Positions 6,872 through 13,155 of a stretch of DNA of 13,155 bases are shown here, one piece after another (position 1 is the first letter of the stretch; each line of letters starts with the position of its first letter). Position numbers and translations under genes: made by a program. The notes beneath the pieces were generated by a model, which worked only from the letters and a program-made list of their open reading frames with translations, did no database searches and had not been told where the DNA came from. The stretch comes from a bacterium (GTDB lineage Bacteria; JAMCPX01). The stretch lies in the NCBI GenBank assembly GCA_021789095.1, contig JAJYJX010000057.1, forward strand, positions 1 to 13,155, in the 5' to 3' direction.

Positions 6872-6882
6872 AAAAGGCTCTT

Positions 6883-9800
6883 CTATTGAAGGACAATCTC
6901 TTTTATTTGTTTATCAGCGGTATCCGATACAAACAGATTACCGTTCCCGTCAAATGCAATGCCAAAAGGCGAAGCGACACTTGCAAATGGCAGCACCGTG
7001 CCTGCAGGGTCGCTTCTATAAACTATGCCGGCAGCTTGATCGGTAATATAAAGATTGTGCTGATCGTCGAGAGCGAGCCCCATTGGCAATATAAATCCTG
7101 AAGCAAATACACTTACCCCGCTGCCCTGAACCACCTTTGCAATTGTACCATTATGGTTGTTTGCAGCATAGAGATTGCCCGGTGAAAGGAAGGCAGCACC
7201 CATTGGTCCAGAAAGCCCTACTGCAAATGTTGAAACAACCCCTGAAGAAGTAACAATGGATACTGTATTGTTAAGATAGTTCATCACATAATAAAGATTG
7301 TTGGTATTATCTGCTGCAATGCCGGTAGGACCGCTGAACCCTGAAGCAAACACGTTTACATTATTGCCGGATATTCTCAGCAGTGTTCCATCGAGGAAAT
7401 TGGTCAACAGCACATTCCCTGCATTATCAAACGCAAACCATGATACCGAAGTAATACCAGATGCAAAGGTTGTAATTGTATCAATACTGCTTATACGATA
7501 GATACTATTATTGCTGCTGTCAGACGCATAAACAAAGCCATCATTGCCTCTTACCATTGCTTCCGGTGCATTCAAGCCAGATACATAGCCACTCACCGTA
7601 TGAATTAATCTGTATATTTTACCGTCTGATTCACTTGCAACATACAAACCTCCACTTTCATCAATAGCTATACCTGTAGGGTTTTGTATACCTTTAGCAA
7701 AGACACCTGCTCCATTTGCCGGAGTAACAATCGAGACAGAATTACCTCCATAATTTGATACGAACAATTCACCTTTACCATCAAGCTTTATATCCGACGG
7801 CATACTGAATCCCGATGCGTATGTTGTCGTTACTGTACCTGCTGCTGTAACCATGGATATTGAATTACCGGCACTATTGGCTATATACACATTGCCATTT
7901 GCATCCAATGCGATTCCCTCTGGCTTATACCCTACCGATGCAAAAAAGTATCTTTTGCCATCCGATGTCGCTGTAAACACAATGCCAATATGATCGGTTA
8001 CATATAATAGCCCTGCCTGGGGGCTGAATGCAATACCCCATGGGGTAAAAAAGAAAGATTGTATAGAGCATCCCCCGAATACAGAAGCATTACCAGTATA
8101 TGTTATAGATGAAATATAATACCCTGCCAATGAAGATATAGACGGAGCTACAAATAGATTATTCTGAAACCCCGTTGTTATGCCTTTGGGACTAATGATA
8201 TGTGAAGCAGTACAGGCAGATCGATCAAGCGGGTTTATAAATGGTAATACACGTCCTTCCGTGGTTACCATGGAAATAGAACCGCCGCCTGTAGCTTCAG
8301 AGCCTTGGTTTGCTACAAACATTGTACCGGATGTACTGAATGTAATACCCCATGGCTTGTAAAAACCCTGCGCATAAACCTGGAAGCTGTTGTTGACCTT
8401 TGATATTGAATTGGTGTCATGGTTTGCAGCATATACAGACCCATTGTTATCCATCACCAGTCCAAAAGGATCTGATAAACCCACTGCATAGGTAAAAGTA
8501 GACCCAGACAATGTGACTTCCCTGATTACATTGTCATTGGATGTAACATAAAGGCTATAATCGCTATCACTTATAATATAACGAGGCGAGACAAGGTTTG
8601 AGACAAAGGTCGAAACAACTCCCATAAGATCTACAACCGCTATGGTTCCATTTCCATTATTTACAACCTTAAATGTCTTCCCTCCAGATGGCCCTGTAAA
8701 TACAATGCCCATGGGTTTATTCAAGCCTGTAGCAAAGGTAGATACCGCATCGTTCAGATCAACCTTTGATATGGTATTGTTCCCGTAATTCGTCACATAC
8801 GTATTGCCTGCATCGTCAAAGGCAATGCCAGCAGGCATGGAAAAGCCCGATGCAAAGGTATAGCCTGTAACAGGATTACCAAGTATAAGCTTCTGAACCG
8901 TTCCATCCCCTTCGCATGCAACATAAAGGATTGATGATGGGGCATAGTACAGACCTAAAGGCTTGTTTAAGCCTTTGTATATGGTTGTTTGTGTGAGTCC
9001 ACCGGGCAATACTTTTATAATTGTGCCATCATTGTAATTGGCAACATACATGTTTCCGCTTTCATCCATTGCAAGTCCGGTTGGCTGATTTATGGAGTAA
9101 AATATTTTTGTTACAGTAAAGCCCTGTGCTGATGAGGCAATACCATTCACCGATACAACAACACCTCCTTTAACAGCATTGTCAGGTACCTTTGTCTTTA
9201 TAAGGTTATCAGCCCAGCTTATCACTGTTGCAGGTATCCCTGAAAAGGTAACACTGCTCGTTCCCTGATTTACACCAAATAGATTGCCTGCGATGGAAAC
9301 CTCGTCACCTCTTTCCGCTGTATCCGGCGAAAGAGACGTTATTGATGGATGTAATGTTAATGGAATCCCGTTGCTCACGTTGTTATTTACAACCACATTG
9401 ATCATGCCCGTTGCCGCATGGGTAATATTGCCGACAGCCGCGGTTATATGATTGTTTGACCATGCTGAAACAGGCAATACAGTGCCGGCATAGTCTACTG
9501 TACTGCCTCCCTGGTTCGTACCGAACCCTGTACCCTGGATCATCATAACATCGTTGAGCATTACATCGGCTTTGTCTATACCGGATAAAAACGGCATGAC
9601 AGTAAAGTCCTTTGCATTGCTTGTTTTAATACCCGAAACAACGCTTAACTTTACCGTACCTGATGTTATATCCGGAACAATCACTTGTATTTCTGTATCC
9701 GACCATGCGCTGGCAGTGATTTCTATATCACCAAATTTCACGGTCCCCTGTGTCGAACCAAAACCAGAACCGCTGAGCACTATACCGGTATCCGCATATC

Positions 9801-9948
9801 CTGTTCCAGGACTCACGTCATTTATAGTAATATTGTTGGAGCTATTATTGCCTGACCGTGCATCTGATGCGCTGTGCTTGTCAGAACATCCGGCTATTGC
9901 TGTTAAAAAAACTAAAAATACCGCAAACAAGCCTTGCTTCATACCCAT
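6883..9948 (-). CDS. Large lipoprotein with three IPT/TIG domains and 18 NHL-like repeats
   Basis: This predicted exported lipoprotein has 1021 aa from the chosen start. A hydrophobic signal (LFAVFLVFLTA) ends in lipobox AIAGC with C21. Three IPT/TIG immunoglobulin-like domains follow, at about residues 42-117, 120-199 and 201-279, with motifs such as GTGFGTNQG. From about 285 to the end come 18 NHL-type repeats, typically P-x-GIAFD-x-x-GN-x-YV-x-N then ISKV. Eighteen repeats would make three six-bladed propellers. An in-frame ATG exists at 9960, but GGAGG (9958-9954) lies inside that reading and is spaced 5 nt from the ATG at 9948, so 9948 is preferred. Such proteins are usually surface or periplasmic binding scaffolds; streptogramin-lyase-like annotations of such repeats are fold-level only. 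The Kelch lipoprotein gene follows 12 nt downstream. Confidence 0.85.
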   Translation of the reverse strand: MGMKQGLFAVFLVFLTAIAGCSDKHSASDARSGNNSSNNITINDVSPGTGYADTGIVLSGSGFGSTQGTVKFGDIEITASAWSDTEIQVIVPDITSGTVKLSVVSGIKTSNAKDFTVMPFLSGIDKADVMLNDVMMIQGTGFGTNQGGSTVDYAGTVLPVSAWSNNHITAAVGNITHAATGMINVVVNNNVSNGIPLTLHPSITSLSPDTAERGDEVSIAGNLFGVNQGTSSVTFSGIPATVISWADNLIKTKVPDNAVKGGVVVSVNGIASSAQGFTVTKIFYSINQPTGLAMDESGNMYVANYNDGTIIKVLPGGLTQTTIYKGLNKPLGLYYAPSSILYVACEGDGTVQKLILGNPVTGYTFASGFSMPAGIAFDDAGNTYVTNYGNNTISKVDLNDAVSTFATGLNKPMGIVFTGPSGGKTFKVVNNGNGTIAVVDLMGVVSTFVSNLVSPRYIISDSDYSLYVTSNDNVIREVTLSGSTFTYAVGLSDPFGLVMDNNGSVYAANHDTNSISKVNNSFQVYAQGFYKPWGITFSTSGTMFVANQGSEATGGGSISMVTTEGRVLPFINPLDRSACTASHIISPKGITTGFQNNLFVAPSISSLAGYYISSITYTGNASVFGGCSIQSFFFTPWGIAFSPQAGLLYVTDHIGIVFTATSDGKRYFFASVGYKPEGIALDANGNVYIANSAGNSISMVTAAGTVTTTYASGFSMPSDIKLDGKGELFVSNYGGNSVSIVTPANGAGVFAKGIQNPTGIAIDESGGLYVASESDGKIYRLIHTVSGYVSGLNAPEAMVRGNDGFVYASDSSNNSIYRISSIDTITTFASGITSVSWFAFDNAGNVLLTNFLDGTLLRISGNNVNVFASGFSGPTGIAADNTNNLYYVMNYLNNTVSIVTSSGVVSTFAVGLSGPMGAAFLSPGNLYAANNHNGTIAKVVQGSGVSVFASGFILPMGLALDDQHNLYITDQAAGIVYRSDPAGTVLPFASVASPFGIAFDGNGNLFVSDTADKQIKEIVLQ

Positions 9949-9953
9949 ATTAT

Positions 9954-9958
9954 CCTCC
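9954..9958 (-). promoter_or_regulatory. Ribosome binding site that sets the NHL lipoprotein start
   Basis: A perfect GGAGG on the minus strand lies 5 nt before the ATG at 9948. It overlaps codons 2-3 of the longer reading that would start at 9960, which argues against the longer start. Confidence 0.8.
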
Positions 9959-9968
9959 ATTAAAACGA

Positions 9969-9998
9969 TATATATGCGTTGATGTAAGGATGTGTCAA
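9969..9998 (-). promoter_or_regulatory. Putative sigma70-type promoter of the NHL-Kelch lipoprotein operon
   Basis: On the minus strand a perfect TTGACA (9998-9993) is followed after 18 nt by TATATA (9974-9969), or after 17 nt by ATATAT. The start of transcription would fall near 9962, giving a leader of only about a dozen bases before the chosen ATG. It lies in the 68-100 nt gap after the upstream membrane-protein gene, so the lipoprotein operon is probably transcribed on its own. Confidence 0.6.
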
Positions 9999-10028
9999 GC
10001 TTTTTTGTTTCGTATGAACCGGGTTGGA

Positions 10029-12041
10029 TTACTGTATGTGATCCAGCAGTGTCCGGGCATCTGAAAGTTTTGGATCAAACTGCAAAGCCCTTTTTAAACT
10101 TTTTTTCGCCTGATCGTTCATGCCTGCAAGGTAATAATAATAACCCATCACATAATTCATGAATGCCTTGTTTTTAACAGTCGCACCCTCCTGATATTCA
10201 AGGACGGTATTCAGCATGTTAAAGCTTTTTTTCATCCTACCGGTATCGCCGTTCAATCCGTGCTCGATCCCGTACCACAGCAATATCCTTGGATTATATC
10301 TCATTATTCGTCTTGCACTATCAATCTGTTTCAGCCCGTTATTATAATCTGCATTGTTATAGATAAGTGCAATGCCGTACTCTAGATGAGCCATTGCGCT
10401 GTACGGCACCTCCCTTACGAGATTTTGCAGCTCTTCAATGAGTCCTGGCTGCGTAAAATAAGCATCTGGTGAAAACAACGGCGCAGTCGAATACAGGAAT
10501 GAGTACGGATCAAAAACGTCATAAGCATAATCTTTTATGATTCCATCGTTACCTGTTCCGCTTTTTACATAGATCTGCGCATAATCGTCGAAATACACAA
10601 GCTTCCATGCAGGAGCGGGAAACAACCTGCCATAATTCCTTGGCACATATGTTTCTACAAGCGCATAGGCAACATCGTATTTTTGCATAAGATCATCGAA
10701 CTCTGCAGGATTATCCATGGCATCATTTACTTTAGAGAACAAGAGCCTTTCAGGCTCAAGTCTGGTATCAATAAAGTCCTTAATGTCCGGATAACCGAGG
10801 AATATCACAGCGCCGCCGAAGTTGATTGCATTATAGATATTACCCTTCATATGATGTTCGAGGATGAAGTTTATAGCCCTGTCAGGATAGAATTGCCTTT
10901 GTATGCCTACGCCTTTATACCCTACATAATCGTTTTTCCATTGGTATACTTCATAGGAAAACGGAAGTATAAGACAGGCCGCATAAACAGGGATAAGGAA
11001 CAAATAACCCTTTTTCATATTTCTTATCCATGAGAGCCACCTGTCTACTGTTATACCTGCACCGCATGCAACGCCGATCAAAGCCATAATAACCATCCTG
11101 CGCATATCAAACGATAACGGAATCATGACAAGTCCGAATAAAACATACCTCAGCGGCATTCTGAAAAGACCTGCGATTAATATAACAGTGAACACAACGA
11201 GTCCGGCAAACATTGCCGGGCTCTGGGATAAAGAAGGAGGCATAAACTCTGTAACATATTCAAGCCCGCTTTTTGAACCAAGTGATGTAACATGATGAAA
11301 CAGGAATGTGTAAAGATGGTAGGTGCTTGGTGTTATCAATGTAACAAGGCATGCAATAAAGAATATTATCAACCTTTCATGGAACAATCCCGGTTTTATG
11401 TCCTGCTTCAATAACGATAGAAAGCCTTCCATCAGCCACGCAAACAAAAATAGAATGCCGAATACAGCACCGGGATGAGCGTTGACCCAAACAAGCATTA
11501 CAAAAGGCATAAGCCACAAAAACCTTTTGTTTTCCATGCCGGGTAAAGAGGTAATAAATACAAACATCGCCAGACACAGGTATGTAATGAGCTGGGGCCT
11601 GTCAACGAAGTAAGAACCCGCGGTAATGAATATACCTGCTATTATAGCCAAGCTGACATACCTGTTGATCCTATAATTCTGAAATGACAGGTAAAGTAAT
11701 ACAGCGCTACCCCCTGTAACAATTGCCTTTATTATTACCAGACCTGCAACACCAAAGAGCCTGTAAATAATAAACCAGACAACCTCGAACAGCCATTCCA
11801 CAGGGTAGATCTTTGTGCCGGCAAGGGTGTACGAGAATATGTCATGGTACGGAAAACTATGTGTACTGAGTATGTATTGGCCGAGTTTCAGGTGCCACAA
11901 TGTATCAGCTTCAAAGATGTTGTTAAACGCGAAGATAAAAGCAAACAAAAATACCAGGGGCAGGAACACAAGATCCCATTCCCTGTTTTCCGGTAGATTA
12001 TTTTTCTTACAATTCATACAGCTTTGTATATACAACGACAT
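10029..12041 (-). CDS. Polytopic GT-C-like membrane protein with a TPR-like C-terminal tail
   Basis: This 670-aa protein has a polytopic N-terminal region, about ten hydrophobic helices between residues 24 and 362. An early extracytoplasmic loop EADTLWHLKLGQYI (44-57), followed by FPYHDIFSYT and VEWLFEV, is typical of uncharacterised GT-C-fold membrane glycosyltransferase-like proteins, where the acidic residue and H50 would be candidates for the donor or metal site. Residues 385-495 form a soluble domain (RAINFILEH, DTRLEPERL). Residues 546-669 contain two or more TPR-like helical pairs, the clearest at 626-669. No strong Shine-Dalgarno precedes the ATG at 12041. An in-frame ATG at 12017 is an alternative. 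It lies 54 nt downstream of the YggT-family gene. A cell-envelope glycan or lipid-linked sugar role is inferred only; no sugar-biosynthesis neighbour is in view. Confidence 0.75.
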   Translation of the reverse strand: MSLYIQSCMNCKKNNLPENREWDLVFLPLVFLFAFIFAFNNIFEADTLWHLKLGQYILSTHSFPYHDIFSYTLAGTKIYPVEWLFEVVWFIIYRLFGVAGLVIIKAIVTGGSAVLLYLSFQNYRINRYVSLAIIAGIFITAGSYFVDRPQLITYLCLAMFVFITSLPGMENKRFLWLMPFVMLVWVNAHPGAVFGILFLFAWLMEGFLSLLKQDIKPGLFHERLIIFFIACLVTLITPSTYHLYTFLFHHVTSLGSKSGLEYVTEFMPPSLSQSPAMFAGLVVFTVILIAGLFRMPLRYVLFGLVMIPLSFDMRRMVIMALIGVACGAGITVDRWLSWIRNMKKGYLFLIPVYAACLILPFSYEVYQWKNDYVGYKGVGIQRQFYPDRAINFILEHHMKGNIYNAINFGGAVIFLGYPDIKDFIDTRLEPERLLFSKVNDAMDNPAEFDDLMQKYDVAYALVETYVPRNYGRLFPAPAWKLVYFDDYAQIYVKSGTGNDGIIKDYAYDVFDPYSFLYSTAPLFSPDAYFTQPGLIEELQNLVREVPYSAMAHLEYGIALIYNNADYNNGLKQIDSARRIMRYNPRILLWYGIEHGLNGDTGRMKKSFNMLNTVLEYQEGATVKNKAFMNYVMGYYYYLAGMNDQAKKSLKRALQFDPKLSDARTLLDHIQ

Positions 12042-12095
12042 AGGAATGAATGAAATAATTTAGATTGCCAACGAAGAAAACACCGTTGTTCCTTT

Positions 12096-12395
12096 TCAGG
12101 ATCGCAGCTTGAAAGCAAGCAGCAGCAGTGCCTTTACTATAAGTGATTTCACAAATATGATGATGAAAAATGCTATTACAGGCGAGAAATCTATTCCATA
12201 GCCAGAACCCACTGGTATGAGTCTGCGCAGCGGTCCCAGCACTGGTTCTGTCACTCTGTAAAGTAAGTTTACAGCAGGGTTGTACGGATCCGGATTCACC
12301 CAGCTTAACAGTGCCCGTATAATGATAAGCCAATAATAAACCGTAAGTACTACGCTTACAATCTGTGCCAGTAGTATAAGAAAGCCTGAAAACAT
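12096..12395 (-). CDS. yggT: YggT/YlmG-family integral membrane protein
   Basis: This 99-aa protein has two hydrophobic segments (about residues 5-29 and 68-95) and the family signature between them: RALLSWVNPDPYNPAV (28-42), then TEPVLGPLRRLIP (49-61). YggT/YlmG proteins are conserved small membrane proteins linked to cell division and osmotic tolerance in bacteria and to plastid nucleoid or division functions in plants; the biochemical role is unknown. The length is that of a single-module homologue, about half that of the duplicated E. coli protein. The gene starts 52 nt beyond tRNA-Asp with no visible terminator or strong Shine-Dalgarno between, so it may be transcribed from the tRNA promoter. 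The usual yggS/proC/divIVA neighbours are absent here. Confidence 0.9.
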   Translation of the reverse strand: MFSGFLILLAQIVSVVLTVYYWLIIIRALLSWVNPDPYNPAVNLLYRVTEPVLGPLRRLIPVGSGYGIDFSPVIAFFIIIFVKSLIVKALLLLAFKLRS

Positions 12396-12447
12396 ATGCG
12401 TAACATATCACATTCTGACACAGATTGAAACTCTTGCGTATAAGAAA

Positions 12448-12522
12448 CGGGGCCGACGGGGGTCGAACCCGCGACCTTCCGCGTGACAGGCGGACGTTCT
12501 AACCAAACTGAACTACGGCCCC
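12448..12522 (-). tRNA. tRNA-Asp (anticodon GTC)
   Basis: This 75-nt cloverleaf has acceptor arm GGGGCCG/CGGCCCC, D-stem GTTC/GAAC, anticodon stem TCCGC/GCGGA with loop CTGTCAC, and T-arm GCGGG-TTCGACC-CCCGT. The discriminator base is G, as expected for aspartate. CCA is not encoded; GTTTC follows. It lies 8 nt downstream of tRNA-Val in the same transcription unit. Confidence 0.96.
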
Positions 12523-12530
12523 ATAAAACG

Positions 12531-12603
12531 TAGGCGGAACAGGATTCGAACCTGCGACATCCACCGTGTAAGAGTGGCGCTCTACCAACTGAGCTATCCG
12601 CCT
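12531..12603 (-). tRNA. tRNA-Val (anticodon TAC)
   Basis: This 73-nt cloverleaf has acceptor arm AGGCGGA/TCCGCCT, D-stem GCTC/GAGC, anticodon stem CCACT/GGTGG with loop CTTACAC, and T-arm GCAGG-TTCGAAT-CCTGT. The discriminator base is A. CCA is not encoded. It is the first gene of the tRNA unit, directly after a near-consensus promoter. Confidence 0.96.
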
Positions 12604-12618
12604 GCAAGAACATTTTCA

Positions 12619-12646
12619 ATTATATAAAGTATATTTTGTTTGTCAA
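12619..12646 (-). promoter_or_regulatory. Near-consensus sigma70 promoter of the tRNA-Val/tRNA-Asp unit
   Basis: On the minus strand TTGACA (12646-12641) and TATAAT (12624-12619) are both perfect hexamers with a 16-nt spacer. Transcription would start near 12612, about 8 nt before the 5' end of tRNA-Val. The promoter sits immediately after the greA stop codon. No terminator for greA is seen in between. Confidence 0.8.
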
Positions 12647-12659
12647 CCATGTTGTGGAT

Positions 12660-13151
12660 TTATTTGTCCAGTTTGTCATACGAGATGTCTAAAACCTCAT
12701 ACTCCCTTACCGCCCTTGAAGTCTGGATCTCCACTACATCTCCCTTCCTGCAGCCTATAAGCTCCCGTGCAAGCGGGGAGGTGATCGATATGCTTCCGTT
12801 TGAAACATCAGCCTCTTCCTCTCCGACTATCAGGTAGCTGACAACGCTGTTGGTATTTACATCCTTAAGCGAAACAAATGCGCCGAAAGCCACCTGCCCT
12901 GTATCCATCTTGCTCTTATCAATCTCTATTATCTCCGCATTCGCAAGCTTATTCTTGATCTCCGCTATCCTTGCATCAAGGTAAGCAAGTTTTTCCTTTG
13001 CACTTTCATAATCCGCATTCTCGCTCAAATCCCCGTGTCCTCTTGCTTCGGAAAGCGCCTCCACAACTTTTGGCCTCTCATTTTGCTGAAGCGCCTTCAG
13101 CTTCTCTTTCAAACTTTCGTAACCCGATTTTGTGACCGGAAATCTATGCAT
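12660..13151 (-). CDS. greA: Transcription elongation factor GreA
   Basis: GreA binds the secondary channel of RNA polymerase and stimulates cleavage of backtracked transcripts. This 163-aa protein has the N-terminal coiled coil (residues 8-76) with the conserved acidic tip RGHGDLSENADYESAKEKL, where D41 and E44 correspond to the catalytic acidic pair of the family. The C-terminal FKBP-like domain (80-158) contains the conserved SITSPLARELIGCRKGDVVEI. Full family length is present. Only 4 nt lie upstream of the ATG at 13151 before the window ends, so its promoter and Shine-Dalgarno cannot be seen, and a slightly earlier start cannot be formally excluded. The tRNA promoter begins a few bases after its stop. 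Confidence 0.96.
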   Translation of the reverse strand: MHRFPVTKSGYESLKEKLKALQQNERPKVVEALSEARGHGDLSENADYESAKEKLAYLDARIAEIKNKLANAEIIEIDKSKMDTGQVAFGAFVSLKDVNTNSVVSYLIVGEEEADVSNGSISITSPLARELIGCRKGDVVEIQTSRAVREYEVLDISYDKLDK

Positions 13152-13155
13152 GTTA

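Noticed and set aside
6510-7046. A 178-codon plus-strand frame spanning the junction of the two lipoprotein genes
   Set aside because: It is antisense to two well-supported coding regions, has low-complexity composition and shows no domain. The lipoprotein frames explain the sequence.
6883-9090. Repetitive DNA in the NHL gene considered as a tandem repeat or CRISPR-like array
   Set aside because: The repetition is at protein level with diverged DNA and irregular spacing, which fits beta-propeller blades rather than identical DNA repeats with spacers.
9949-9960. The longer start of the NHL lipoprotein at 9960
   Set aside because: The perfect GGAGG lies within codons 2-3 of that reading and is correctly spaced for the ATG at 9948. 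No separate ribosome binding site is seen before 9960.
12356-12619. An 87-codon minus-strand frame running through both tRNAs
   Set aside because: It is an open frame across tRNA-Val and tRNA-Asp. Such frames are a common false gene, and the cloverleaf evidence is decisive.

Overview
This 13.2 kb window is bacterial, with GC in the low-to-mid 40s percent by eye, genes on both strands and short gaps. Every gene except the first lies on the minus strand. The mix suggests an anaerobic or microaerobic Gram-negative lineage of the deltaproteobacterial/Desulfobacterota or Nitrospirota type: a siroheme nitrite/sulfite reductase fused to a TusA domain, a CcdA/TlpA thiol-redox operon, long IPT/TIG-NHL and Kelch lipoproteins, and housekeeping greA, yggT and mazG. 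This placement is an inference from gene content. No rRNA or marker phylogeny is available, and no phage, CRISPR or transposase gene is visible.

Layout, left to right. Positions 1-52 hold a perfect 17-bp palindrome and the ribosome binding site of the only plus-strand gene, a 778-aa siroheme/4Fe-4S reductase ending in a TusA-like domain (53-2389). A hairpin at 2386-2415 separates it from the convergent operon TlpA-like (4316-3756), TlpA-like (3759-3172), CcdA (3172-2426), whose reading frames overlap by 4 and 1 nt. A promoter for that operon sits just beyond the end of mazG (5032-4385). From 5033 to 5272 there is no convincing gene. That gap holds a 113-nt imperfect inverted repeat, bordered by a 23-bp sequence that recurs at 6729-6751.

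The second 23-bp copy borders a 99-bp structured repeat with terminal inverted repeats. It lies inside the 5' end of a seven-blade Kelch lipoprotein gene (6871-5273), so part of the predicted signal peptide is encoded by repeat DNA. Twelve bases separate that gene from the upstream lipoprotein gene (9948-6883), which encodes three IPT/TIG domains and 18 NHL-like repeats and has its own near-consensus promoter and a perfect GGAGG. Next upstream are a 670-aa polytopic GT-C-like membrane protein with a TPR-like tail (12041-10029), a YggT-family protein (12395-12096), tRNA-Asp(GTC), tRNA-Val(TAC) with a near-perfect promoter, and greA (13151-12660).

How the genes work together. The reductase would make sulfide (or ammonia) in the cytoplasm, and its TusA domain could handle sulfur. 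The CcdA/TlpA operon would move reducing equivalents across the membrane to extracytoplasmic thiols, for example in cytochrome c maturation. The two propeller lipoproteins form a probable two-gene envelope operon of unknown function. The repeat elements around them, and the possible rewriting of one lipoprotein's export signal by such a repeat, are the least ordinary features here. I found no clear new defence or biosynthetic system.
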